NCBI RefSeq assembly: GCF_900143515.1 | Contig: NZ_FSQT01000001.1 | Coordinates: 1,798,001 to 1,862,000, forward strand | Length of the DNA stretch: 64,000 nucleotides | Reading direction: 5' to 3' | DNA from: Micromonospora cremea | GTDB lineage: Bacteria; Actinomycetota; Actinomycetes; Mycobacteriales; Micromonosporaceae | In this document: piece by piece, positions 1 to 7,622 of the stretch | Numbering within the stretch: position 1 is the stretch's first letter | How the letters are laid out: every line of letters begins with the position of its first letter | Translations under genes and position numbers: made by a program | Notes under the pieces: generated by a model | Database searches by the model: none | Told to the model about the DNA's origin: nothing | The model's input: the letters and a program-made list of their open reading frames with translations, nothing else

Positions 1-376
1 CGTAGCGGACGGCAACGGTGGGATTCGCTTGAGACATGGTGGCGCCCCCTTCAGACAGGTGGTCCACGAGGATGGTGGCGAGCCGGGCGCGAGCCGCGGT
101 GTCCGCGGACACCTGCTGCCAGTACGCGGTGATCGCCTCAGCCGCCGCCGCGGGCTCCAAGCCACAAATGATGCGGATCTCCGCCAGTGGCATGCCGATG
201 CGACGGAGCTGCGCGACCAGCCGGGCCAACGGCAGCTGAGCCGGGTCGTAGAGCCGGTAGCCGGACTCGGGATCGACCGCGGCCGGCGGCAGGAGCCCCA
301 GCTGGTCGTACAGGCGCAACGCCTTCGGCGTCAGTCCCGCCGCCTGAGCGAACGCCCCGATGGTCAGCAGCCCCAC
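1..376 (-). CDS. MerR-family transcriptional regulator (3' end beyond window)
   Basis: Partial gene running off the left edge; about 125 N-terminal residues are visible. They begin with the MerR winged helix-turn-helix (TIGAFAQAAGLTPKALRLYD), followed by GLLPPA, SGYRLYDPAQL and the helix RIGMPLAEIR, as in the family. The GTG at 376 follows a GAGGAGG ribosome site. The effector domain is mostly missing, so the inducer is unknown. It is divergent from the NAD(P)-binding gene at 504, and its own promoter (420-450) has MerR architecture, so autoregulation is likely. Confidence 0.85.
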   Translation of the reverse strand, partial: MGLLTIGAFAQAAGLTPKALRLYDQLGLLPPAAVDPESGYRLYDPAQLPLARLVAQLRRIGMPLAEIRIICGLEPAAAAEAITAYWQQVSADTAARARLATILVDHLSEGGATMSQANPTVAVRY

Positions 377-419
377 GTCGACATCCTCCTCGTGCCGGTC
401 GCGGCGACCGGCACACACC

Positions 420-450
420 AGGCTGGGGGTTGCCCGAAGGGCAAGGTCAA
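420..450 (-). promoter_or_regulatory. MerR-type promoter/operator with 19-bp spacer
   Basis: On the minus strand TTGACC (445-450) and CAGCCT (420-425) are separated by exactly 19 bp, the stretched spacing typical of MerR-activated promoters. The spacer holds a perfect inverted repeat, TTGCCC-GAA-GGGCAA (430-444). It lies about 45 bp upstream of the merR start, so it most simply drives and autoregulates that gene; it could also affect the divergent gene. The promoter elements are seen; the regulation is inferred. Confidence 0.7.
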
Positions 451-503
451 GGGCCTGAGCCCACGAACCCCGATCCGCTCAACACCGCCGGTAGGTTGGG
501 CGC

Positions 504-1193
504 ATGCGTGTTGTCATCGCCGGAGGTCACGGCAAGATCGCCCTGCTGCTGGAGCGTCACCTCGCCGCGCGCGGCGACACCGCCGTCGGCCTGATCCGCA
601 ACCCCGGACAGGCCGACGCGCTGCGCGCAGCCGGCGCCACCCCGCTCGTCTGCGACCTGGAACACACCGACGTCACCGACCTCGCCGCGCACCTCGACGG
701 CGCCGACGCGGTGATCTTCGCCGCGGGCGCCGGCCCCGGCAGCGGCGCCGCCCGCAAGGACACCGTCGACCGGGCCGCCGCCGCGCTGCTCGCCGACGCC
801 GCCACCCACGCCGGTATCCGCCGCTACCTGCTGGTCTCCTCCATGGGCGTGGACGCCCCACCGGCCGCCGGCACCGACGAGGTGTGGGCGGCGTACCTGC
901 GGGCCAAGCGGGCCGCCGAGGACGACCTGAGCGCCCGCAACCTGGACTGGACGGTGCTGCGACCCGGCCGGCTCACCGACGACGAACCCACCGGACACGT
1001 CACCCTCGCCGCACACGCCGGGCGGGGCGCGATCACCCGCGCCGACGTGGCCCTGGTCCTCGTCGCGCTGCTCGACGAACCACGCACCGCCGGCGAGACC
1101 CTGGAACTCGTCAACGGGCCGACACCGATCGCCGACGCCATCGGTGCCATCACCGCAGGACCGGAACCGGACGCGCCACCCGGCACACCCTGA
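504..1193 (+). CDS. NAD(P)-binding oxidoreductase, atypical SDR (YhfK/YwnB-like)
   Basis: 229 residues. The N-terminus VVIAGGHGKIALLLERHL is a glycine-rich Rossmann loop (GGHGKI in place of GxxGxxG), followed by VGLIRNPGQ and DLEHTD, the nucleotide-binding strands of the atypical SDR/NmrA-like group. YLLVSSMGVD and RPGRLTDDEPTG are the usual later motifs of YhfK/YwnB-type proteins. The substrate cannot be inferred. The ATG has no clear ribosome site; TAGGTT ends 6 nt before it (492-497), which fits a leaderless transcript. It is followed by the DUF1905 gene and is divergent from merR. Confidence 0.8.
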   Translation: MRVVIAGGHGKIALLLERHLAARGDTAVGLIRNPGQADALRAAGATPLVCDLEHTDVTDLAAHLDGADAVIFAAGAGPGSGAARKDTVDRAAAALLADAATHAGIRRYLLVSSMGVDAPPAAGTDEVWAAYLRAKRAAEDDLSARNLDWTVLRPGRLTDDEPTGHVTLAAHAGRGAITRADVALVLVALLDEPRTAGETLELVNGPTPIADAIGAITAGPEPDAPPGTP

Positions 1194-1232
1194 CGGCGGG
1201 CCCACCGCCGCCACACCGACGTGAGGAGAGCA

Positions 1233-1511
1233 ATGACCGCGCAGCCCCTCAACCACCGCTTCACCGCGCCGATCGAGAAGGACGGCGCCTTCACCACCTA
1301 CGTGACGGTGCCCGACTCCGCGGAGCTGCTCGGCACCCGCCGCGCCGTCAAGGTCACCGGCACGATCGACGGTCACCCGTTCAGCGCCACCCTCATGCCC
1401 TCGGGCACCGGCCCGCACTGGCTGCCCATCCGCGCCGCCCTGTGCAAGCTCATCGGCAAAAGCGAGGCCGGCGCGCAGGTCACCTTCCACCTCGACCAAC
1501 GCCTCAGCTGA
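1233..1511 (+). CDS. DUF1905 domain-containing protein
   Basis: 92 residues with the DUF1905 pattern: HRFTAPIEKDGAFTTYVTVP at the start, the centre RRAVKVTGTIDGHPF, SGTGPHWLPIRAALCKLIGK, and the ending AGAQVTFHLD. The family forms small beta-barrels of unknown role, often fused or adjacent to YdeI/OmdA-like domains. The start at 1233 is chosen because GAGGAGAG lies just upstream. It sits 39 bp after the NAD(P)-binding gene, so cotranscription is likely. Confidence 0.8.
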   Translation: MTAQPLNHRFTAPIEKDGAFTTYVTVPDSAELLGTRRAVKVTGTIDGHPFSATLMPSGTGPHWLPIRAALCKLIGKSEAGAQVTFHLDQRLS

Positions 1512-1571
1512 CCACGGCCCGACCTGCGCCGCTCGGGTGGGGTCCGCCCCGCGGCGAACCCCACCCGACGC

Positions 1572-2270
1572 TCACCGCGGCTGCTGGTGGCGCGGCAGCG
1601 CCGTCTGCCCCGCCGCGCCGACGGCGAACGGCGCCCCCGGCGTCTCCTTCGCGATCCGGTCCATCGTGCGGGCCAACTGCTCACTGCCGTCGTCGAGATG
1701 CCGCGCCGCCGCCTGCATGTGCGACACCATCATCTCGCCGAAGATCCGCAGCGCCTCCCGGGTGGCCACCGTGTCGTCGAAGCTCGACCCGGCCGAGCTG
1801 CGATAATCCGCCACCGCCCGCTCGGCCTCCTGCTTCGCCTCCTCCGCAGCCGCCTGCATGTAACTCTCGTACTGCACCCGGGCGTACTCGGCGACCCGCC
1901 GCGCGTAATCGTGCGCCTGCGCGATGATCTGCTCCGCCTCCCGTTGCGCCGCGGAGAGCAGATTCACCTCCTTGGCCGCCGGCACCTTCGCCGCCGCGCC
2001 CGTGCTCGGGATCACGCCATGCCGGTGCAACTCCACCCGGTCGTTGAGCCGCTCGTTCTCCGCGCGCAGGTGCGCGACCTGCGTCGCCAACAGGTCCAGC
2101 TCATCGGCGACCTGCACCCGGAACCGGTCCACGTCGGCGTTGTCATAACCACGCCGACCGAACGACGCCGTGCCGAACTCCCACCGCCGGACCCGGTCCG
2201 CGGTCATCCGCACCTGCACACCGCCGGCGACCTGCACACCGTCGTACCGGCTGATCGGGGTAGCGCTCAC
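1572..2270 (-). CDS. DivIVA-domain coiled-coil protein
   Basis: 232 residues. After a short leader, FGRRGYDNADVDRFRVQVAD is the DivIVA N-terminal lipid-binding signature, followed by a heptad coiled coil (LLATQVAHLRAENERLNDRV) and a long Ala/Glu-rich helix (residues ~110-215). DivIVA-like proteins mark curved membrane or the growing pole; this one is shorter than Wag31, so a scaffold or cell-wall-associated role is inferred. The GTG start at 2270 overlaps the stop of a repeat-encoded micro-ORF (GTGA), which links it to the flavohaemoprotein gene upstream. Confidence 0.8.
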   Translation of the reverse strand: MSATPISRYDGVQVAGGVQVRMTADRVRRWEFGTASFGRRGYDNADVDRFRVQVADELDLLATQVAHLRAENERLNDRVELHRHGVIPSTGAAAKVPAAKEVNLLSAAQREAEQIIAQAHDYARRVAEYARVQYESYMQAAAEEAKQEAERAVADYRSSAGSSFDDTVATREALRIFGEMMVSHMQAAARHLDDGSEQLARTMDRIAKETPGAPFAVGAAGQTALPRHQQPR

Positions 2271-2383
2271 CGGACCTGCCCTCCGTTCGCGACTGCGGGG
2301 CTCGCAAGCTCACTCCTCGCGCTCACCGCACCCCGCCCTTCGTTCGCGACTGCGGGGCTCGCAAGCTCACTCCTCGCGCTCAC
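2267..2383 (-). CDS. Repeat-encoded micro-ORF bridging two genes by GTGA overlaps
   Basis: 38 codons made of two copies of a 19-residue unit beginning VSARSELASPAVAN. Its GTG (2381-2383) overlaps the TGA of the flavohaemoprotein gene, and its TGA (2267-2269) overlaps the GTG of the DivIVA gene. No ribosome site of its own is seen. Whether the peptide accumulates or only carries ribosomes across the junction is unknown; it may be a by-product of the repeat. Confidence 0.35.
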   Translation of the reverse strand: MSARSELASPAVANEGRGAVSARSELASPAVANGGQVR

Positions 2384-2385
2384 CG
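2284..2385 (-). repeat. Two tandem copies of a gene-junction repeat (57-bp period)
   Basis: Two identical 45-bp blocks (2284-2328 and 2341-2385) start 57 bp apart. Read on the minus strand each begins GTGAGCGCGAGGAGTGAGC. A diverged copy lies at the egtA/egtB junction (48001-48046), also with its GTGA on the preceding stop codon. The 57-bp period is a multiple of three and keeps the micro-ORF open. The 3' end of the last unit supplies GGAGG upstream of the DivIVA start. Confidence 0.85.
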
Positions 2386-3558
2386 AACACCTCCGGAAGT
2401 GTCACCAGCGGTCGACTGCTCCACCGCCGTACGCCAGGCCGGGCCGTACCAGTGCTTGCCCAGGCCCTCGTGGTGCACCTGCTCCGAGTGGTAACCCGCC
2501 CGGACCAACGTCTGCACCGCATGCGAAACCATCTCGTCCGAACCGCACACGTACACGTGCCGGGAGCGCCAGTCACCGTCGGCCAACGCCCGGTCCACGG
2601 CATGCACGAACTCCCCCGACCGGTTCACGTCGGCGCCCACCACGTAGGTCACCGTCAACCACGGGTACGACGACGCCAACTTGTCGATCGCGTCGCTGTC
2701 GTAGAACTCGCTGCGTGAACGGGCACCCACGTACAGGTCCACCCGCCGGCGAGAGCCCTCCGCGGCGACCTGCTCCACCAACGCCTTCACCGGCGCCCAG
2801 CCCGTGCCCGCCGCCAGCAGCAGCAGATCGCTGGAACCCGCCGACCACAACGACAGCCGATCCCCCACCGGCGCCGCCAGGTGGATGCGGTCACCCACCG
2901 CCGTGCCGTACACCAGCCGCGAGGACACCGCGCCACCCGGCGCGGCCCGCACGTGCAACTCCAGGGTGCCGTCCGCGCGCGGCGCGTTCGCCGGTGAGTA
3001 GTACCGCCACGAGCGCACCGACGGATGCGACACCCCGATCGACTGACCGGGAGTGAACGGCAGCAGGTACTGCGGGCGCACCGTCAGCACCGCCACGTCG
3101 AACGCCCGCCGCTCATGCGCGACGATCTCCGCCACCCACCACGGCGGATTCACCGTCTCCGCGGCCTGCGCGGCCTCCATCATCACCTGCGCGACCAGCC
3201 CGTACGCCGCCGCCCAGTCCTGCGCCAACTCCTCGGTCCACTGCTCGGCCAGGAAGTGCTGCAACGTCGCCAGCAGCGCCTCACCGACCGCCGGGTAGTG
3301 CTCCGCGCGGACCGCGAACTTGCGGTGGTCCGCGCCGAGGTCCCGCAGGAAACCCACCAGGTGATCCACCTGGTCCACGTTGGACACGATATGTCCGAGC
3401 GCGGTCACCAGCCGGTCCCGCTGCCCGGCCATGTTCGTCGGGAACATCTGCCGTGTCTCGGGGTGGGTCAGGAACAACGTGGAATAGAAATAGAGCGGCA
3501 CCTGGTCGCCGTGCCCGCCGACCAGGGACCAACTCTGCTTGAGTCGAGCCGCGTCCAC
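2380..3558 (-). CDS. Flavohaemoprotein-like globin/FAD-NAD(P) oxidoreductase
   Basis: 392 residues. Residues 1-135 are a globin, with FAVRAEHYPAVGEALL around the proximal histidine. The rest is a ferredoxin-reductase module: FAD-binding RSWRYYSPANAP (RxYS type) and the NAD(P)-binding segments LLLLAAGTGWAPVKALVEQ and VYVCGSDEMV. Enzymes of this layout oxidise NO to nitrate or reduce haem-bound ligands. The GTG start lies 2 nt after the stop of the truncated haemoglobin gene, so the two are translationally coupled. The linker is shorter and the NAD domain more diverged than in E. coli Hmp, so NO dioxygenase activity is probable, not certain. Confidence 0.85.
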   Translation of the reverse strand: MDAARLKQSWSLVGGHGDQVPLYFYSTLFLTHPETRQMFPTNMAGQRDRLVTALGHIVSNVDQVDHLVGFLRDLGADHRKFAVRAEHYPAVGEALLATLQHFLAEQWTEELAQDWAAAYGLVAQVMMEAAQAAETVNPPWWVAEIVAHERRAFDVAVLTVRPQYLLPFTPGQSIGVSHPSVRSWRYYSPANAPRADGTLELHVRAAPGGAVSSRLVYGTAVGDRIHLAAPVGDRLSLWSAGSSDLLLLAAGTGWAPVKALVEQVAAEGSRRRVDLYVGARSRSEFYDSDAIDKLASSYPWLTVTYVVGADVNRSGEFVHAVDRALADGDWRSRHVYVCGSDEMVSHAVQTLVRAGYHSEQVHHEGLGKHWYGPAWRTAVEQSTAGDTSGGVR

Positions 3559-3560
3559 GA

Positions 3561-3959
3561 TCAGATGCCCGGACGGTTCCCGGCGGCCACCACCTGGTCC
3601 TGCACCTGCCCCAGCACCGTCTGCACGTCGGCCAGGATGTCGGCCGGCACACCCAGCTCGGTCAGCGTCACGATCAGGTGCTCACCCACCTTGACGTAGT
3701 GCTCCACCGGGATGTTCAGCGGCTGGTGCGCCTCGGCCAACCCACGGCCGGCGTACTCGTTCGGGCCGCCCAGCACCGCGGTCAACATCAACGTCAGGTG
3801 CCGCCGCTGACCCGGCATGTTCACGTCGGCGAAGTAGCCCGCCAGGTCCGGGTCGACGAGCACCTTGTCGTAGAACAGCTCAACGGCCGCCTTGACCGAG
3901 CTGGCGCCGCCAATGCGGTCGTAGTGCGAGGCGGGAGCGGTTTCTTCGGTAACCGTCAC
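3561..3959 (-). CDS. Truncated haemoglobin, group I
   Basis: 132 residues, the size of a 2-on-2 haemoglobin. Visible are YDRIGGASSVKAAVELFYDKV (B-helix Tyr-Asp), DPDLAGYFADV, the GQRRHLTLMLTAVLGG segment and the proximal-histidine region GLAEAHQPLNI. Group I proteins bind O2 and NO and protect against nitrosative stress. The gene is the first of an apparent operon with the flavohaemoprotein. The ATG at 3959 follows a GGAAGGAACG stretch. Confidence 0.9.
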   Translation of the reverse strand: MTVTEETAPASHYDRIGGASSVKAAVELFYDKVLVDPDLAGYFADVNMPGQRRHLTLMLTAVLGGPNEYAGRGLAEAHQPLNIPVEHYVKVGEHLIVTLTELGVPADILADVQTVLGQVQDQVVAAGNRPGI

Positions 3960-4323
3960 GGTCGTTCCTTCCGGGGTGGAGGGTCGCGCGGGGTCGGCGC
4001 GGAGGGGCAGCGGCCCACCGGAGCGACGTCGTCATGCCACGGCGACACACCGGGGACCGTGACGGACCATAGCGTGTTGGCGTTTTCCGGTCAGCGCCCC
4101 CCTATCGGGTTCCCGACAGCGGCCCGACACACAGCGTCACCGCGACTGACGGAGCCATCCACAGTGGGCGAACACGACAACACCCACTGTGATCAACAGT
4201 GGGTATGGCCCGCTCCTCGACGCCGAACGGCACTCGCCAACGTGACCGTCAGTCACCGACCGGCCGTGAAAAACCAAACGTGAAAGCCGGGCGCGTCGAC
4301 AGCCCGGACGGCACAACCGGCGC
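3960..4323. other. Gene-free region with an ACAGTGGG palindrome
   Basis: 364 bp without a supported gene, between the truncated haemoglobin start and the MerR stop. It holds a perfect 9-bp inverted repeat ACCCACTGT-GATCA-ACAGTGGGT (4182-4204) and a further half-site ACAGTGGG (4161-4168). It lies about 200 bp upstream of the haemoglobin start and 120 bp beyond the MerR stop, so it may be an operator for the haemoglobin operon or a terminator for merR. No poly-T tract follows. Confidence 0.5.
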
Positions 4324-4917
4324 TCAGCCAGCCCGACGCCGCGCCCGCCGCGCCGCCAACTCGTCGCCCATCGGATCCGACCCGGACGCCACCACCGGCT
4401 CCGCCGGGCCGCTCGCCGGCTCCGCCGGCAGGTGCGACAACGAACCCTGGATCTCCTTGAACGCCCCACCGATCGCGATCCCGAACACGCCCTGGCCACC
4501 CTGCAACAGGTCGACCACCTCCTCCGGGGACCGGCACTCGTACACCGTCGTCCCATCGGAGATCAGCGTGATGCCGGCCAGGTCCTCCACCCCACGCGAC
4601 CGCAGCGCCTCGATCGCCTTGCGGATGTTCTGCAGGGACACCCCCGCGTCCAACAACCGCTTCACGACCTTCAACACCACCAGGTCGCGGAACGAGTACA
4701 ACCGCTGCGTCCCCGAACCCGAGGCGTCCCGCACGCTCGGCACCACCAGCGCCGTGCGCGCCCAGTAATCCAGCTGCCGGTAACTGATGCCCACCGCGTG
4801 ACATGCGGTCACACCCCGGTAGCCCACCGAACCGTCACCCTCAGTCGCCACACCCGGCGACGCCACACCCGGCTCGTCCACCTTCGTACCCGGATCAGGA
4901 TCCCGCGGCTCGTGCAT
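4324..4917 (-). CDS. MerR-family regulator, ResR/Rv1830-like
   Basis: 197 residues. The MerR domain VTACHAVGISYRQLDYWAR...RLYSFRDLVVLKVVKRLLDAG lacks the usual cysteine or metal ligands. The C-terminal part (ITLISDGTTVYECRSPEEVVDLL) is characteristic of the actinobacterial Rv1830 family. It sits last in the same gene order as Rv1826-Rv1830, where the Mycobacterium homologue (ResR/McrA) controls growth and division. The ATG at 4917 follows GGGGAGG; an in-frame upstream extension to 4995 has no ribosome site. Confidence 0.85.
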   Translation of the reverse strand: MHEPRDPDPGTKVDEPGVASPGVATEGDGSVGYRGVTACHAVGISYRQLDYWARTALVVPSVRDASGSGTQRLYSFRDLVVLKVVKRLLDAGVSLQNIRKAIEALRSRGVEDLAGITLISDGTTVYECRSPEEVVDLLQGGQGVFGIAIGGAFKEIQGSLSHLPAEPASGPAEPVVASGSDPMGDELAARRARRRAG

Positions 4918-5113
4918 CCGGACAACCTCCCCGTCAGTGTGGCGACGCGTCGTTTCCGGGACGCGCACCCCTCGACACGGCAACCCTATAGCCACCCTCA
5001 GGGGTTACCACGAAGGAACCGACGCGACACGCCGCTCAGCCACCGAGAAAGATCACCAGAGGCGCCACGGATCACCCACAGTGACGCCCCGGAAGAGAGC
5101 CGGGCAGAGCGGC

Positions 5114-5578
5114 TCAGCCCGCGAAGTCCTCCGGACGCACCTGCTCCAGGAACTCGCGGAACTTCTCCACCTCGTCCTCCTGCTCATCCGGGATGACGAT
5201 CCCCGCTTCGCTGAGGACCTGCTCGGCACAACGAATCGGCGCACCGACCCGCAACGCCAACGCGATCGAATCGCTCGGCCGCGCCGACACCCGAACCCCG
5301 TCGCCGATCAACAGATCCGCGTAGAAGACGTTCTCCTTGAGCTCGGTGATCTCCACCGCCTGCAAAGGCGCCTTCAACGCCGTCAACACGTCCCGCAGAA
5401 GATCATGCGTCAACGGTCGGGCCGGCTTGACCCCCTGCTGCTCATAAGCGATAGCCGTGGCCTCGACCGCGCCGATCCAGATCGGCAGATAGCGGTCCCC
5501 CTCGACCTCCCTGAGCAGGACGATCGGCTGGTTGCTGGGCAGCTCCACCCGAACTCCGACCACGCTCAGCTCGCGCAC
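5114..5578 (-). CDS. DUF151 bifunctional nuclease family protein
   Basis: 154 residues covering the whole DUF151 (BFN) domain: VRVELPSNQPIVLLREVEG, LPIWIGAVEATAIAYEQQG, PLTHDLLRDVLTAL, TELKENVFYADL and SARPSDSIALALRVGAPI. It is the equivalent of Rv1829, between the two MerR genes. Members have been reported as nucleases, but in vivo substrates are unclear. The GTG at 5578 follows GGAGG with a 5-nt gap; the longer frame to 5659 is unlikely. Confidence 0.9.
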   Translation of the reverse strand: MRELSVVGVRVELPSNQPIVLLREVEGDRYLPIWIGAVEATAIAYEQQGVKPARPLTHDLLRDVLTALKAPLQAVEITELKENVFYADLLIGDGVRVSARPSDSIALALRVGAPIRCAEQVLSEAGIVIPDEQEDEVEKFREFLEQVRPEDFAG

Positions 5579-5762
5579 CGCCGCCTCCGTGTCGTTGTCA
5601 CCTACGCCGCACCGCGCCCTTCCCTGCACGGTACACGGACCGCGACACGGCCGTCCCATGCGCTACAGCAGCACGCCCGCGCCAGAAAGGGGTTACCCCG
5701 GCAAGCCTACGGCACGCTTCGGAAAGAGATCTTTCCGCTCAGCCACCACCCGCCGGGCACCC

Positions 5763-6518
5763 TCACCGACCCAACGTCGAGCGCAACCCCACCCGCACCA
5801 ACGCGGCGTGCAACTGCTCCGACAACGCCACCAGCTCCCGCGCCGTCTCCGCCGCCCGCGCCCGCGCCGCCGGATCACTCTGCCGCGCCAACGGCGCCAC
5901 CAACTGCGCGAACAAACCGACCTCACGGTCCGCCGCCGTCCGGTAACCCCGCAGATGCCGGGGCTCCAACCCGTACGCCGCCAACCCCGCCACCGCCGAC
6001 GCGATGATCAACGCATCGCCGTCATACCACCCCGGCGGATCCGACACCAGCACACCGAGGCGCTCCAACTCGGCCAACGTCGACTCGTCGATCCCGCTGC
6101 GCGCGACCAGATCAGCCCGGCCGAGCCGCACCTGCGACGACTCGGCCGGCTCCGCCGACTCCCGACCCGGCACCGCACCATCGGGTCCCACCGCGACCAA
6201 CGCCGGCCGCGACCGCCCCGGCTGCTCACCGGACGAGTCCCACTCCGCCAACTGCTCACGGATCACCCGCAACGGCAGGTACTTGTCCCGCTGCGCGGTC
6301 AGCACGAACCGCAACCGCGCCACATCGTCCCAGCTGTACTTCCGGTAACCCGCCGCCGTCCGCTGCGGCTCGACCAGCCCCTCGGCCTCGAGGAACCGCA
6401 GCTTCGAAATCGTCGTGTCCGGGAAATCCACCCGCAACTGCCCCAGCACCTCACCGATGCTCATCAGCGGCTGGGACCGGGCCGCCCCGGGTGGCGTGGA
6501 GGCCGCAGGCTCGTTCAC
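5763..6518 (-). CDS. ftsR: MerR-family cell-division regulator, FtsR-like
   Basis: 251 residues. The N-terminal MerR domain (MSIGEVLGQLRVDFPDTTIS, LRFLEAEGLVEPQRTAAGYRKYS) and a long C-terminal half with a second helical region (SGIDESTLAELERLGVL) match the Rv1828/FtsR family. In Corynebacterium FtsR activates ftsZ. The GTG start overlaps the garA stop by 4 bp (GTGA), so the two are coupled. The assignment rests on family pattern and gene order. Confidence 0.85.
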   Translation of the reverse strand: MNEPAASTPPGAARSQPLMSIGEVLGQLRVDFPDTTISKLRFLEAEGLVEPQRTAAGYRKYSWDDVARLRFVLTAQRDKYLPLRVIREQLAEWDSSGEQPGRSRPALVAVGPDGAVPGRESAEPAESSQVRLGRADLVARSGIDESTLAELERLGVLVSDPPGWYDGDALIIASAVAGLAAYGLEPRHLRGYRTAADREVGLFAQLVAPLARQSDPAARARAAETARELVALSEQLHAALVRVGLRSTLGR

Positions 6519-6967
6519 CCCCGGCCGGCCTCCTCCTCCGGGCGCGGACCGGCGATGAACACCACCCGGAACTTACCGATCTGAACCTCGTCACCATTGC
6601 TCAACGTGGCAGCCTCGACCCGCTCACGATTCACGTACGTGCCGTTCAGGCTGCCGACGTCCCGCACCGTGAACGTGCCACCGTCACGGTGGAACTCCGC
6701 GTGCCGCCGCGACACCGTCACGTCGTCGAGGAAGATGTCACTGTCCGGGTGCCGGCCACTCGTCGTCACATCGTGGTCCAACAGGAACCGGGCACCCGCA
6801 TTCGGGCCGCGACGAACCACCAGCAGCGCCATACCCGGCGGCAACGAACCGGACATCCGGCTCGGCACCACATCGGTGTCCGGCCCCTCCAGCACTTCGT
6901 CGAGCGAGCCGAGATTGAGCGTCGAAGTGACGTCGAGCGGGGGGAACTCGTCGTCTGGGCGCGTCAT
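6515..6967 (-). CDS. garA: FHA-domain regulator GarA/OdhI
   Basis: 150 residues. The C-terminal FHA domain is complete: SGRHPDSDIFLDDVTVSRRH, then VRDVGSLNGTYVN, the phosphothreonine-binding residues. The N-terminal tail has DVTSTLNLGSLDEVL, at the place of the Thr-Thr site phosphorylated by PknB/PknG-type kinases in GarA and OdhI. The family inhibits 2-oxoglutarate dehydrogenase and tunes glutamate metabolism according to kinase signalling. Its leader holds a hairpin with CCGCCGGG/CCCGGCGG arms (7019-7044). Confidence 0.9.
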   Translation of the reverse strand: MTRPDDEFPPLDVTSTLNLGSLDEVLEGPDTDVVPSRMSGSLPPGMALLVVRRGPNAGARFLLDHDVTTSGRHPDSDIFLDDVTVSRRHAEFHRDGGTFTVRDVGSLNGTYVNRERVEAATLSNGDEVQIGKFRVVFIAGPRPEEEAGRG

Positions 6968-7181
6968 GGGACCACCTCACGGATCTGTTCGGTCGGCGTC
7001 GGGTAATGGCGGGTCTGGCCGCCGGGCACTTGAACACCCGGCGGCTGGCTCCCCGTGCCCGGGAAGGCAATTCCACAACGCTCAACTATTGGGTTCTCGG
7101 TCGACTGGGCGAGCCTAGCCAGCGCCGAAATGCAGGGCAACCGGACGCGCGCAGACATCGCACGCACCGGATCAAGCACAC

Positions 7182-7562
7182 TCAGCCTTCGGTGATCTTG
7201 CGGTACGCGCCCGCCGTCAGCAACCCGTCCACCGCAGTCGGATCATTCGGGGTGATCTCCACCAACCAACCCTCGCCATACGGCTCCGTGTTGATCAGCT
7301 CAGGCGTGTCACCCAGCGCCTCGTTGCGCGCCGCCACCGTACCGGCCACCGGCGCGTAGATCTCCGACACGCTCTTGGTCGACTCGATCTCACCCAACGA
7401 GTCACCGGCGGCCACCACAGCACCCGCCTCGGGCAACTGCACGTACACGATGTCACCCAACGCGTCCTGCGCGAAGTGCGTGATGCCGACCCGGACCGAA
7501 CCGGTGCCGTCACCCGCCACCCACTCGTGCTCGGCGGTGTATCGCAGATCCTCGGGAATCAC
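7182..7562 (-). CDS. gcvH: Glycine cleavage system H protein
   Basis: 126 residues, the normal length of the lipoyl carrier of glycine cleavage. YTAEHEWV, VGITHFAQDALGDIVYVQLP and EIESTKSVSEIYAPVAG are all present, with the lipoylated lysine in ESTKS. GcvH shuttles the methylamine intermediate between the P, T and L proteins, whose genes are not in this window. The GTG at 7562 is the natural start. The next gene, garA, follows after 214 bp. Confidence 0.95.
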   Translation of the reverse strand: MIPEDLRYTAEHEWVAGDGTGSVRVGITHFAQDALGDIVYVQLPEAGAVVAAGDSLGEIESTKSVSEIYAPVAGTVAARNEALGDTPELINTEPYGEGWLVEITPNDPTAVDGLLTAGAYRKITEG

Positions 7563-7622
7563 CAGACGCGTCCTTCATCCATCGGTGCCCCGGACCACCC
7601 GGGCCCGGCGCGGCCGCGCCGG

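Noticed and set aside
7563..7622. Glycine riboswitch before gcvH
   Set aside because: Only 60 bp separate gcvH from the DUF881 gene, too short, and no conserved motif is present.
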